The position numbers were made by a program, and so were the translations under genes. The notes under the pieces were generated by a model that worked only from the letters and a program-made list of their open reading frames with translations, made no database searches and had not been told where the DNA came from. This document shows, piece by piece, positions 12,287 to 21,101 of a stretch of 64,000 bases of DNA (positions are counted from its first letter, which is position 1; every line of letters begins with the position of its first letter). Source of the stretch: Kineococcus sp. TRM81007 (GTDB taxonomy: Bacteria; Actinomycetota; Actinomycetes; Actinomycetales; Kineococcaceae); contig NZ_JALBVB010000044.1 in assembly GCF_022669155.1 (NCBI RefSeq), positions 94,627-158,626 of the forward strand. Direction: 5' to 3'.

Positions 12287-13051
12287 GTGGCGCCCGGTCC
12301 CGCGGTCGCGCCCGGGGCGGGGGCGCGGCTGGCGTCGGTCACGGTGGACGCGGCCGACCCGCCCGCCCTGGCGCGCTGGTGGGCGCGCGCGCTGGACTGG
12401 CGCCTCGGTCACGCCGACGCCGGCGAGGTGGACGTCGACCCCCCCGAGGGCGAGCCCGGGGTCCCGCTGGTGTTCGTGCCGGTCCGGGACGCCAAGGACG
12501 GGCCGAACCGCGTGCACCTGGACCTGGACACCTCCTCCCCCGCCGAGCAGCGGGAGACGGTGCAGTACCTGCTGGACACCGGCGCCCGGCGCGCTGACGT
12601 CGGCCAGGGCGACGCCCCGTGGGTGGTGCTGGCGGACCCGGAGGGCAACGAGTTCTGCGTGCTGGACCCGCGCCCGCAGTACGAGGGCTGCGGGCGGGTG
12701 GCGGCCGTCGTGGTGCAGGCGCTGCGCCCGCAGGCGCTGGCGGCCTTCTGGGCCCCGCTGACCGGCTGGGACGTCGTGCGCTCGGACCCGGCCGCCTCGG
12801 CGCTGCGCGACGGCCACCGCGGGCCGTACCTGGAGTTCGTGCGCACCGCGACGCCGCACGCGGTGAAGAACCGCTGGCACCTGGACGTGCGGCCCACCTC
12901 CCCGCCACCGGGGCAGGACCGGGTGGTGCGCGCCGCCCGCGAGGCCGGGGCCCGGCCGGTGGACGTCGGCCAGCACCGGCGCGTCAGGTGGGTGGTGCTC
13001 GCCGACCCGGAGGGCAACGAGTTCTGCGTGCTGTCCGGCCGGGCGGGCTGA
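12287..13051 (+). CDS. Two-domain VOC (glyoxalase_6-like) protein
   Basis: 254 aa made of two tandem vicinal-oxygen-chelate domains (about residues 13-128 and 138-252), each ending with WVVLADPEGNEFCVL, so the gene arose by internal duplication. The family covers glyoxalases, dioxygenases and drug-binding resistance proteins; metal ligands here could be H in VHLDLD and HLDVR with E in GNEFCVL. GTG at 12287 begins five bases after the DUF3072 stop, so the two are likely one transcript. Substrate unknown. Confidence 0.85.
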   Translation: MAPGPAVAPGAGARLASVTVDAADPPALARWWARALDWRLGHADAGEVDVDPPEGEPGVPLVFVPVRDAKDGPNRVHLDLDTSSPAEQRETVQYLLDTGARRADVGQGDAPWVVLADPEGNEFCVLDPRPQYEGCGRVAAVVVQALRPQALAAFWAPLTGWDVVRSDPAASALRDGHRGPYLEFVRTATPHAVKNRWHLDVRPTSPPPGQDRVVRAAREAGARPVDVGQHRRVRWVVLADPEGNEFCVLSGRAG

Positions 13052-13056
13052 ACGCC

Positions 13057-13074
13057 CGCCGGGTGCGCCCGGCG
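13057..13074 (+). terminator. Hairpin after the VOC gene
   Basis: Stem of seven base pairs CGCCGGG/CCCGGCG with loop TGCG, six bases after the VOC stop codon. No T-run follows, as is usual in such GC-rich genomes, so its role as terminator is inferred. Confidence 0.35.
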
Positions 13075-13143
13075 CTCCGGGCGGACACCATGGGCGGGAT
13101 CGGTGCCCGCCCGCGGTGCCGGCCGGACGGAGAGGACCTTCCC

Positions 13144-14181
13144 GTGAGCGGTGGACTCGTGGCCCTGCTCGACGACGTGGCGGTGCTGGCGCGCGCCGCC
13201 GCCGCGTCCGTCGACGACATCGGTGCCGCGGCGGCACGAGCCGGCGTGAAGGCCGCCGGTGTCGTCGTCGACGACACCGCCGTCACGCCCCAGTACGTGC
13301 GGGGCCTGGCGGCCGAGCGCGAGCTGCCGATCGTCCGCCGCATCGCGCTGGGCTCGCTGCGCAACAAGCTGCTGCTGATCCTGCCCGCGGTGCTGCTGCT
13401 GAGCCAGTTCCTGCCGTTCCTGCTCACCCCGATCCTGATGCTCGGCGGGGCCTACCTCTGCTACGAGGGCGTGGAGAAGGTGTGGGGCAAGCTCAGCGGC
13501 CACGGGCACGGGCACGGCGAGCAGGAGCAGCTCGCGGACGAGGACACGATCGTCTCCGGGGCGGTGCGCACCGACTTCATCCTGTCGGCCGAGATCATGG
13601 TGATCTCGCTCGACCAGGTGACCGACGAGCCGTTCGTGTCCCGAGCGGTCGTCCTGGCGGTCGTCGCGGTCGCCATCACCGTCCTGGTGTACGGCGTCGT
13701 CGGCCTGATCGTGAAGATGGACGACGTGGGGCTGCGCCTGTCCCGCACGCCCGGCAGCGCCCTGGCCGGTCTGGGGCGCGGGCTGGTGAAGGGGATGCCC
13801 CGGCTGCTGACCGCCCTGACGGTCGTCGGGACCGCCGCGATGCTGTGGGTCGGCGGTCACATCCTGCTGGTGGGCGCCGACGAGCTCGGACTGCACGCCC
13901 CGTACGGGCTCGTGCACCACGCCGAGGAGGCGGTCCACGAGGCCACCGGGGCGCTCGGCGGCGTCCTCGGCTGGACGACCAACACGCTGGGCAGCGCGCT
14001 CGCCGGGCTGGTCGTCGGCGCGCTCGTCGTGCTCGTCGTCACCCTCGTCGCACGCCTGCGCGGGGGCCGCGGCGCGCACGGGGACGGAGCGCACGAGGAC
14101 GGAGCGCACGAGGACGGAGCGCACGAGGACGGCACGCGCGGGAGCACCGCGCACGGCGGCACCGGGCGCGGGGACGCCTGA
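13144..14181 (+). CDS. DUF808 (YedI-like) inner membrane protein
   Basis: 345 aa from GTG 13144 (MSGGLVALLDDVAVLAR), which matches the family start. DUF808 proteins are inner membrane proteins of unknown role. Conserved N-terminal helix with DDIGAAAARAGVKAAGVVVDD, then hydrophobic segments near residues 78-110, 160-185, 215-240 and 275-300. A His/Gly/Glu linker HGHGHGEQEQ sits near residue 120, and the C-terminus is a low-complexity tail with GAHED repeats. An open frame upstream is read-through of the VOC region in another frame, not coding. Confidence 0.85.
   Translation: MSGGLVALLDDVAVLARAAAASVDDIGAAAARAGVKAAGVVVDDTAVTPQYVRGLAAERELPIVRRIALGSLRNKLLLILPAVLLLSQFLPFLLTPILMLGGAYLCYEGVEKVWGKLSGHGHGHGEQEQLADEDTIVSGAVRTDFILSAEIMVISLDQVTDEPFVSRAVVLAVVAVAITVLVYGVVGLIVKMDDVGLRLSRTPGSALAGLGRGLVKGMPRLLTALTVVGTAAMLWVGGHILLVGADELGLHAPYGLVHHAEEAVHEATGALGGVLGWTTNTLGSALAGLVVGALVVLVVTLVARLRGGRGAHGDGAHEDGAHEDGAHEDGTRGSTAHGGTGRGDA
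14086..14130 (+). repeat. Three tandem 15-bp repeats in the DUF808 tail
   Basis: Unit GGAGCGCACGAGGAC, three perfect copies in frame, coding GAHED repeats in the cytosolic-looking tail. A 15-base unit keeps the frame if copy number changes. Confidence 0.9.
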
Positions 14182-14208
14182 CCCCCCGGCAGCGGCGGGA
14201 CGGGGTCA
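14179..14208. terminator. Hairpin between convergent genes
   Basis: TGACCCC (14179-14185) pairs with GGGGTCA (14202-14208) across a 16-base loop. Both arms contain the stop codon of the gene entering from that side, so the structure could end transcription from both directions. Confidence 0.4.
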
Positions 14209-15168
14209 GGGCAGCAGCAGGAGCTTGCCCGTGGTGCGCCGGCCCTCGAGGTCCTCGTGGGCGCGGCGCACGTCGGCCAGCGGGTGCGTCGCCCCGATCC
14301 GCACGTCGAGCCGCCCGTCCGCGACCCAGCCGAACAGCTCACCGGTGCGCCCCAGCAGCTCGGCGCGGTCCCGGGTGTACGACGCCAGGGTGGGCCGGGT
14401 CAGGAACAGCGAGCCGGCGGCGTTGAGGCGCTGCACGTCGAGGGGCGGCACCTGCCCGGACGAGCCGCCGTACAGCGCGAGCAGACCCCGCGGGCGCAGC
14501 GCGGCCAGCGAGTCGTCGAAGGTGGCCGCGCCCACGCCGTCGTAGACGACGTCGACGCCCCGGCCGCCGGTGAGCTCGCGGGCGCGGCGGGCGGCGTCGG
14601 CGTAGCGCACGACCTCCTCGGCGCCGGCGGCGCGCGCCAGGTCGGCCTTCTCCTCGGTGGAGGTCGTCGCGAGCACCCGTCCGCCGCGCAGCCGCACGAC
14701 CTGCGTCAGCAGCAGCCCGACACCGCCGGCGGCGGCGTGCACGAGCGCCCAGGTGCCCTCGGTGACGCGGAACGTGTCGGTGGCGAGGTAGTGCGCGGTC
14801 AGCCCCTGCAGCAGCACGGCCGCCGCGGTGCGCGCGTCCACGCCCTCGGGCACGGGCACCAGCTCCCCGGCGGCGACGAGCACCCGTTCGGCGTAGCTGC
14901 CCGGCCCCTCCTTCCACGCCACGAGGTCCCCCGGGGCGAACCCCTCGACGCCCTCGCCGGCGCGCACGACGCGGCCGGCGCCCTCGCTGCCGAGGACGGC
15001 GGGCAGGTGGAGCGGGTACACCCCGCTGCGGCGGTAGGTGTCGATGAAGTTCACGCCCGCGGCCTCCACGGCCACGAGCACCTGACCTGGGCCCGGCTCC
15101 GGCTCCGGCACCTCGACGAGGGTGAGGACCTCCGGGCCGCCGGTGGCGGTGATCTGCACGGCTCGCAC
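14206..15168 (-). CDS. NADPH:quinone oxidoreductase (zinc-free MDR family)
   Basis: 320 aa medium-chain dehydrogenase/reductase of the QOR type, reducing quinones or enones with NADPH. Features: EAAGVNFIDTYRRSGVYP near residue 35, nucleotide fold HAAAGGVGLLLTQ near 145, VYDGVG near 215; no zinc cysteines. GTG at 15168 has CAGGA upstream. Frame continues upstream to 15543 without a better start. Converges with DUF808. Confidence 0.88.
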   Translation of the reverse strand: MRAVQITATGGPEVLTLVEVPEPEPGPGQVLVAVEAAGVNFIDTYRRSGVYPLHLPAVLGSEGAGRVVRAGEGVEGFAPGDLVAWKEGPGSYAERVLVAAGELVPVPEGVDARTAAAVLLQGLTAHYLATDTFRVTEGTWALVHAAAGGVGLLLTQVVRLRGGRVLATTSTEEKADLARAAGAEEVVRYADAARRARELTGGRGVDVVYDGVGAATFDDSLAALRPRGLLALYGGSSGQVPPLDVQRLNAAGSLFLTRPTLASYTRDRAELLGRTGELFGWVADGRLDVRIGATHPLADVRRAHEDLEGRRTTGKLLLLP

Positions 15169-15200
15169 GCCGCGATCCTGCCCGACGCCCGGGCGGGGCG

Positions 15201-16217
15201 TCAGCCGCCGGTGCTCTCCCGCACCACGAGCCGGTGCTCGGCGACCAGGGTGCGCGGCGGGGCGTCCAGGCCGTCGAGGCGCTCGGCCAGCAGCGCGAGG
15301 GCCTGCTCGGCGATGGAGGTGCGGTCGAGGGTCACGGTGCTGAGGGTGGGGGCGCAGAAGCGTGACTCCTCGACGTCGTCGACCCCGACGACCGCGACGT
15401 CCTCGGGCACGCGCCGCCCCAGCCGGCGCAGGGCGTGCAGGGCACCGAAGGCCAGCAGGTCGTTCGCGGCGAAGATCGCGTCGACGTCGGGGCGAGCGGT
15501 CAGCAGCTCCACCACGGCGTCGTGGCCGTGCCCGCGCTCCCACTCGGGCGTCGGCCGCAGGAGCTGCGGGTCGACCTCGATCCCGGCCCGCTGCAGCGCC
15601 CGGCGGTAGCCGGCGAGGCGCTGGGCGAGCACCGGGGAGCGCTCGGCGTCCTTGTCCCCGAGGAAGGCGATGCGCCGGCGGCCGCGCTCGAGCAGGTGGG
15701 TGGTGGCCACGTCACCGACGGCCACGGAGTCGACGGTGACGCGGTCGGCGTCGGCGCCCTCGCCGTTCTCGCCGATGAGCACCGCGGGCGTCCGGTCGCG
15801 CCGCTCGGCCAGCACGCCGGTGGGGATGTTCAGGGGCACGAAGACCAGCCCGTCGACCATGCGGACCCCGAACCCCTCGGCGGCCTGGCGCTCGCGGTCG
15901 GGGTCGGCGTCGGTCTGCTCGACGAGCAGGGTCAGCCCGCGCTCGCGGGCCGCGTCGACGAGAGCGCTGGTGAGCTCGCCGTAGTAGGGGCTGGTGACGT
16001 GCGGCACGGCCAGCGCGATCAGCCCGCTGCGGCCCTGCCGCAGCTGGCGGCCCATCCCGTTGGGGCGGTAGTCCAGCTGCTCGATGAAGGCGCGCACGCG
16101 CTCGCGCATCTCGGGGCGCACGTGCGGGTGGTCGTTGACCACGTTGGAGACGGTCTTGATGGAGACGCCGGCCGCTGCGGCGACGTCCTTGAGCGTCGTC
16201 GCTCGGGTCGCTGGCAT
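15201..16217 (-). CDS. LacI family repressor of the arabinofuranoside operon
   Basis: 338 aa. N-terminal LacI helix-turn-helix TLKDVAAAAGVSIKTVSNVVN with hinge RPNGMGRQLRQGRSG, then the periplasmic-binding-like effector domain (about 65-338) with the dimer/effector motif AIFAANDLLAFGAL and VAVVGVDDVEES. ATG at 16217. It diverges from the sugar uptake operon and the palindrome at 16303-16318 fits its operator. Effector is inferred to be arabinose or an arabino-oligosaccharide from the GH51 enzyme in the operon. Confidence 0.9.
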   Translation of the reverse strand: MPATRATTLKDVAAAAGVSIKTVSNVVNDHPHVRPEMRERVRAFIEQLDYRPNGMGRQLRQGRSGLIALAVPHVTSPYYGELTSALVDAARERGLTLLVEQTDADPDRERQAAEGFGVRMVDGLVFVPLNIPTGVLAERRDRTPAVLIGENGEGADADRVTVDSVAVGDVATTHLLERGRRRIAFLGDKDAERSPVLAQRLAGYRRALQRAGIEVDPQLLRPTPEWERGHGHDAVVELLTARPDVDAIFAANDLLAFGALHALRRLGRRVPEDVAVVGVDDVEESRFCAPTLSTVTLDRTSIAEQALALLAERLDGLDAPPRTLVAEHRLVVRESTGG

Positions 16218-16271
16218 GGGCGCATCATGGCACCGATCCCTCCGGCCGCGGCACCGCCCCGCCGGACTCGC

Positions 16272-16299
16272 TTGACGCACCGCGGTTCGAGGGTGTTTG
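16272..16299 (+). promoter_or_regulatory. Candidate promoter of the arabinofuranoside operon
   Basis: TTGACG (16272-16277), 16-base spacer, TGTTTG (16294-16299). The -35 is good, the -10 weak. The operator palindrome begins four bases after the -10, so bound repressor would cover the start site. Confidence 0.45.
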
Positions 16300-16302
16300 G
16301 TT

Positions 16303-16318
16303 CTTCCAACGTTGCAAG
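16303..16318. promoter_or_regulatory. LacI-type operator
   Basis: CTTCCAACGTTGCAAG, a 16-bp palindrome with one mismatched pair and the central AACGTT with CG core expected for LacI proteins. It lies between the divergent lacI-type gene and the binding protein gene, just past the candidate -10. Confidence 0.65.
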
Positions 16319-16337
16319 GAAGCATGGGAGGTCGACG

Positions 16338-17654
16338 ATGACCCGCACTACCCCCTCGCGCAGGACAGTCCTGCGCGCAGCGGGTGCGGCCGCAGCAGGG
16401 GTGGGCGCCACGGGGCTCGCCTCGTGCGCCACACCGGTCACGGGCAGCGGCTCGGGCACGCAGCTGGCGTACTGGAACTTCTTCACCGGTGGTGACGGCG
16501 AGCGGATGGTCGAGCTCGTCGACAGCTACCGCGCGGAGGCGCCGTCCGTGGACGTGACGGCCACGACCCTCATGTGGGGTGCGCCGTACTACACGAAGCT
16601 CGCGATGGCCTGCGCCGGCGGCCGCGCACCGGACCTGGCGACGATGCACGTCTCGCGCCTGGGCCCGTTCGCCGCGCACCTGCTCGACCCGTTCGACCTC
16701 GACGAGCTCGCGGCCCGCGGGATCACGCAGGACCAGTTCCCGAGCCGGGTGTGGGAGAACGCACAGGTCGACGGTGAGCTCTACGCCCTGCCCCTGGACA
16801 CGCACCCGATGGTGCTCTACGTGAACACCGACCTGTGCTCGCAGGCCGGCCTGATGGGCGACGACGGCGAGCTGGCCCCCATCACCTCCGTCGAGCAGTT
16901 CTTCGACGCCGGCCGCCGCCTGGCCGAGGTGACCGGCTCGACCGGCATCTCCTGGGCCGCAGCCGACGGCCTCGCCAGCTGGATGATGTTCTGGTCGATC
17001 TTCCGCCAGATGGGCGGGGTGATGGAGCTGCCCGACGGCGGCCCCGCGCAGGTGGACCGCGAGGTGATGACCGCGACGTTCTCCTTCATCCGGGACATGA
17101 CCGACGGCACGATCTGCTCGCAGACGCTGGACGGCCCGGCGGCACCGGCGGTGTTCGCCAGCCAGCAGGCCGGGTTGTTCGTCCTGGGTCCCTGGGAGCT
17201 CATCACCGCCGAGACCGCGGGGATCCCGTTCACGATGGTCCCCTTCCCGGCGCTCTTCGGGGACGCTCCGCTGATCCGCGCGGACAGCCACAGCTTCGTC
17301 CTGCCGCGGCAGCTCTCGGTCGACCCGGAACGCCGCGCGGCCGCCTACGACATGGCCGCCTCAATGCTGCGCAACAGCCTCTCGTGGGCCGGCGGCGGGC
17401 ACATCCCCGCGCTGTCGGCCGTCTCGGAGAGCCCGGAGTTCCTGACCCTGGAGCCGCAGTCGAACTACGCCGAGGCTGCCGAGTTCGTCGAGTACGACCC
17501 GGCCGCGTACTTCTCCGGGTCCGGCTCGCAGCTCATGTCCTACGGCGGGCAGCAGATCCTCGGCGTCTCCACGCGCGCCCAGACGCCCGAGCAGGCCACC
17601 GAGAACCTGGTGACCTGGCTCGACCAGCAGCTCGCCATCCCCAGCCCGGTCTGA
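16338..17654 (+). CDS. Sugar ABC transporter substrate-binding lipoprotein
   Basis: 438 aa extracellular solute-binding protein (family 1) for the adjacent permeases. The N-terminus has a twin-arginine motif (SRRTVLRAAG) followed by a hydrophobic run and the lipobox GLASC, so it is exported folded by Tat and lipid-anchored at Cys 30. The mature part starts LAYWNFFTGGDGERM, typical of oligosaccharide binders. ATG at 16338 with GGGAGG upstream. Likely ligand is an arabinofuranosyl oligosaccharide, by operon context. No ATPase gene is in the operon, so a shared MsiK-like ATPase is probably used. Confidence 0.9.
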   Translation: MTRTTPSRRTVLRAAGAAAAGVGATGLASCATPVTGSGSGTQLAYWNFFTGGDGERMVELVDSYRAEAPSVDVTATTLMWGAPYYTKLAMACAGGRAPDLATMHVSRLGPFAAHLLDPFDLDELAARGITQDQFPSRVWENAQVDGELYALPLDTHPMVLYVNTDLCSQAGLMGDDGELAPITSVEQFFDAGRRLAEVTGSTGISWAAADGLASWMMFWSIFRQMGGVMELPDGGPAQVDREVMTATFSFIRDMTDGTICSQTLDGPAAPAVFASQQAGLFVLGPWELITAETAGIPFTMVPFPALFGDAPLIRADSHSFVLPRQLSVDPERRAAAYDMAASMLRNSLSWAGGGHIPALSAVSESPEFLTLEPQSNYAEAAEFVEYDPAAYFSGSGSQLMSYGGQQILGVSTRAQTPEQATENLVTWLDQQLAIPSPV

Positions 17655-17681
17655 GCCGGCCCTCGACGACAGAGGTACTCC

Positions 17682-18632
17682 ATGGCCACCACCGCGAGCG
17701 GCGCCACCGTCGTGCCGCCGCCCGGGGCGACGCAGCCCCGGCGCAAGACCCCGTCCCTGACGACGAACCCCGGTGGGTTCTGGTTCGTCCTGCCCTTCCT
17801 GGTCGTGTACGCGGCCTTCACGATCTTCCCGGTCCTGTACGGGCTGGGGATGAGCTTCTTCAACGTCAGCCTCGCCGGTGCCCCGACGACGTTCGTGGGC
17901 GTCGACAACTACGCCGAGCTGCTCGGGGACGCCCAGGTGTGGCGGACCCTCGGGCACACCCTGCTGTTCACCGTGCTCTCCACGGTCCCCCTCATCCTGG
18001 TGTCGCTGGCGATGGCGCTGCTGGTGCACACCGGCGTCAAGGGCCAGTGGTTCTGGCGCTTCTCCTTCTTCGCCCCCTACCTGCTGCCCGTGTCCACGGT
18101 CGTCCTGATCTGGAACTGGCTGATGCAGGGCGACTTCGGTTTCATCAACGGGATCCTGGACTTCGTCGGACTGCCCAAGGTCGGCTGGCTCAGCGACGAG
18201 AGCGTCGCCCTGACCTCGGTCGTCCTCATCACCGTGTGGTGGACCGTCGGCTTCAACTTCCTGCTGTACCTGGCGGCCCTGCAGGCCATCCCCGAGTCCG
18301 TGTACGAGGCCGCCGCCCTGGACGGTGCGGGCGGCTGGCGGCGGACGCTGTCCATCACCCTGCCCCTGCTGAGGGGGACGACCGGCCTGGTGATCGTCCT
18401 GCAGATCCTCGCGTCCCTGAAGGTCTTCGACCAGGCGTACATCCTGTTCAACGGCTCCGGCGGACCGGGCGGCGCGGCTGCGCCGATCCTGCAGTACGTG
18501 TACGACACCGGGTTCGTGAACTACCGCCTGGGCTACGCCTCGGCGATCTCCTACGTCTTCTTCGCCCTCATCATCGTCGTCTCGCTCGGGCAGTTCGCCC
18601 TGAGCCGTCGCCGGGGAAGGACCGCAGCATGA
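17682..18632 (+). CDS. Sugar ABC transporter permease (MalF/UgpA type)
   Basis: 316 aa with six predicted membrane helices and a Pro/Thr-rich cytosolic N-terminus. The EAA loop EAAALDGAGGWRRTLSITLP (about 206-225) is where the ATPase docks. ATG at 17682 follows AGAGGTA-type purines and lies 27 bases after the binding protein stop. First of the two permeases. Confidence 0.92.
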   Translation: MATTASGATVVPPPGATQPRRKTPSLTTNPGGFWFVLPFLVVYAAFTIFPVLYGLGMSFFNVSLAGAPTTFVGVDNYAELLGDAQVWRTLGHTLLFTVLSTVPLILVSLAMALLVHTGVKGQWFWRFSFFAPYLLPVSTVVLIWNWLMQGDFGFINGILDFVGLPKVGWLSDESVALTSVVLITVWWTVGFNFLLYLAALQAIPESVYEAAALDGAGGWRRTLSITLPLLRGTTGLVIVLQILASLKVFDQAYILFNGSGGPGGAAAPILQYVYDTGFVNYRLGYASAISYVFFALIIVVSLGQFALSRRRGRTAA

Positions 18633-19525
18633 GCACCCCGACCATCCCCCGGGCCGAAGCGGCGGCGACCACCTCGCGCAGCGGCGCCAAGGTGCGCCAG
18701 TACTCGCCCATGGGCCGCGCCCTCGTCGTCACGGCACTGATCGTCGTGGCAGTGCTGTGGCTGGCGCCGCTGGCGTGGGCGCTCATCACGTCCCTGAAGC
18801 CGGAGGGCGAGACGACGGACGTCCCGCTGCAGCTGGTGCCCGACGCCGGGTACACCGGGACCGCCTACGAGTCCGTGCTGAGCAACGACAACCTCATCCG
18901 GTGGTTCGTGAACTCGACCTTCGTCGCCGTCGTCGTCACGGCGCTGACGCTGGTCGTCTCGGCGCTGGCCGCCTACGGGTTCTCCCGGTGCGACTTCCGC
19001 GGCAAGGGACTGCTGTTCGCCCTGACGATCGCCGGGATCATGATCCCGCCGCAGATCCTCATCGTCCCGCTGTACCGCGAGGTCCTCGCGATGGGCCTGG
19101 CCGACACCTACTGGGGCATCATCCTGCCGCAGCTGGCCGTGCCGACGATGGTCTTCATCCTGAAGAGCTTCTTCGACGGGATCCCCCGGGAACTGGAGGA
19201 GGCCGCCCGGGTCGACGGCGCCGGCTCGTTCCGCATCTTCTGGCAGGTCGTCCTGCCGCTGTCGCGGTCCATCCTCGCCGCGGTGGGCATCTTCATCTTC
19301 ATCAGCGCCTGGAACAACTTCCTGTGGCCGTTCATCATCACGTCGAACCCGGACCTCATGACGCTGCCCGTCGGGCTGGTGCAGGTGCAGTCCAGCTTCG
19401 GTGTCCGCTACGCGCAGGTGATGGCCTCGGCGCTGCTGGCCGGCCTCCCGCTGATCATCGTGTTCATGCTGTTCCAGCGCCAGATCATCCGCGGGGTCGC
19501 CACCACCGGCCTCGGCGGCCGCTGA
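18629..19525 (+). CDS. Sugar ABC transporter permease (MalG/UgpE type)
   Basis: 298 aa, six helices, EAA loop ELEEAARVDGAGSFRIFWQV near 190-210. ATG at 18629 overlaps the previous stop (ATGA), giving coupled synthesis of the two halves of the channel. Completes the importer with the binding protein; the ATPase must come from elsewhere in the genome. Confidence 0.92.
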   Translation: MSTPTIPRAEAAATTSRSGAKVRQYSPMGRALVVTALIVVAVLWLAPLAWALITSLKPEGETTDVPLQLVPDAGYTGTAYESVLSNDNLIRWFVNSTFVAVVVTALTLVVSALAAYGFSRCDFRGKGLLFALTIAGIMIPPQILIVPLYREVLAMGLADTYWGIILPQLAVPTMVFILKSFFDGIPRELEEAARVDGAGSFRIFWQVVLPLSRSILAAVGIFIFISAWNNFLWPFIITSNPDLMTLPVGLVQVQSSFGVRYAQVMASALLAGLPLIIVFMLFQRQIIRGVATTGLGGR

Positions 19526-19560
19526 AGCCCTCCTCGAACCACCACCCTGGAAGGACCCCC

Positions 19561-21078
19561 GTGCGCAACGCCCGCCTCACCCTCGACCCCGCCTTCACCG
19601 TCGGCCCCGTCCCGCACCGACTGTTCGGCTCCTTCGTGGAGCACATGGGTCGCTGCGTGTACACCGGCATCTTCGAGCCGGACCACCCCACCGCCGACGA
19701 GGACGGCCTGCGCGGCGACGTCCTGGAGCTGACGAAGCAGATCGCCCCCACCGTGGTGCGCTACCCCGGCGGCAACTTCGTCTCCGGCTTCGAGTGGGAG
19801 GACTCCGTCGGCCCGCGCGAGGAGCGTCCCCGGCGCATCGACCGCGCCTGGCGCTCGGTGGAGACGAACCAGTTCGGCCTGGCCGAGTTCGACTCCTGGG
19901 CCCGCAAGGTCGGCACCGAGACGATGATGGCCGTCAACCTCGGCACCCGCGGCCTGCAGGACGCCTGCAACCTGCTCGAGTACACGAACCTGAACTCGGG
20001 CACCAAGTACTCCGACCTGCGCGTCGCCCACGGCACCAAGGACCCGCTGGACATCAAGCTGTGGTGCCTGGGCAACGAGCTGGACGGGCCCTGGCAGACC
20101 GGCCACAAGACGGCGCACGAGTACGGCCGCCTGGCCGCCGAGACCGGCATGGCGATGCGCTCCATCGACCCGGACATCGAGCTGGTGGCCGTGGGCTCCT
20201 CCAGCCGCTCGATGCCGACGTTCGGCGAGTGGGAGTCCACCGTCCTGGACCTCTCGTACCACGCGGTCGACTACATCTCCTGCCACGCCTACTACGAGGA
20301 GTCCGACGGCGACGCCGCCAGCTTCCTCGCCTCGGCCGTCGACATGGACCTGTTCATCGACCAGGTCGTCGCCACCGCCGACGCGGTGCGCGCGAAGGGC
20401 AAGCACAACAAGCGCATCAACATCTCGTTCGACGAGTGGAACGTCTGGTACCAGTCGCGCCCCCACCACGCCCCCGGCGTGCAGCCGTGGGACGTCGCCC
20501 CGCGCGTCATCGAGGACGAGTACTCCATCACCGACGCCGTCGTCGTCGGCACCCTGCTGAACTCGCTGCTGCGCCACGCCGACCGCGTCACCATCGGCGC
20601 GCAGGCCCAGCTGGTCAACGTCATCGGCCTGCTGCGCAGCGAGGCGGGCGGGGAGGCGTGGAAGCAGACCATCGCCCACCCCTTCGAGCAGATGCGCCAC
20701 CTCGCCACCGGCGACGTGCTGCGGGTCGCGACGACGTCCGACAAGTACGAGACCGACAAGTTCGGCGACGTCGACGTCGTGGACGCCAGCGCCACCTGGA
20801 ACGACGACACCTCCACGGTCTCGCTGTTCCTCGCCAACCGCGACCAGTCCGAGAGCGCCTCCGTCGAGGTGTCCCTGCGCGGCTTCGACGTCTCGAAGGT
20901 CGTCAACGCGAAGGTGCTGGCCGCCACCGAGGGCCAGGACCGCAACACCACCAACGCGACCGGCTCGCACGACCAGGTGGGCCTGCGCCCGCTTCAGGAC
21001 GTCTCGATCGTCGACGGCGTGGCCACCGTCGTGCTGCCGCCGCTGTCGTGGGCGGTCGTGCAGGTCGCCAAGGCCTGA
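19561..21078 (+). CDS. abfA: Alpha-L-arabinofuranosidase, GH51
   Basis: 505 aa intracellular GH51 enzyme (no signal peptide) releasing L-arabinose from imported arabino-oligosaccharides. Acid/base Glu in LGNELDGPW (near 178) and nucleophile Glu in ISFDEWNVWY (near 298) are intact, and the start RLFGSFVEHMGRCVYTGIFEP is typical. GTG at 19561 with GAAGGA upstream, 35 bases after the permease. Last gene of the lacI-controlled operon; shows that the transporter serves arabinofuranosides. Confidence 0.93.
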   Translation: MRNARLTLDPAFTVGPVPHRLFGSFVEHMGRCVYTGIFEPDHPTADEDGLRGDVLELTKQIAPTVVRYPGGNFVSGFEWEDSVGPREERPRRIDRAWRSVETNQFGLAEFDSWARKVGTETMMAVNLGTRGLQDACNLLEYTNLNSGTKYSDLRVAHGTKDPLDIKLWCLGNELDGPWQTGHKTAHEYGRLAAETGMAMRSIDPDIELVAVGSSSRSMPTFGEWESTVLDLSYHAVDYISCHAYYEESDGDAASFLASAVDMDLFIDQVVATADAVRAKGKHNKRINISFDEWNVWYQSRPHHAPGVQPWDVAPRVIEDEYSITDAVVVGTLLNSLLRHADRVTIGAQAQLVNVIGLLRSEAGGEAWKQTIAHPFEQMRHLATGDVLRVATTSDKYETDKFGDVDVVDASATWNDDTSTVSLFLANRDQSESASVEVSLRGFDVSKVVNAKVLAATEGQDRNTTNATGSHDQVGLRPLQDVSIVDGVATVVLPPLSWAVVQVAKA

Positions 21079-21101
21079 CGGTCACCGTGGGCTGACGGGG
21101 A

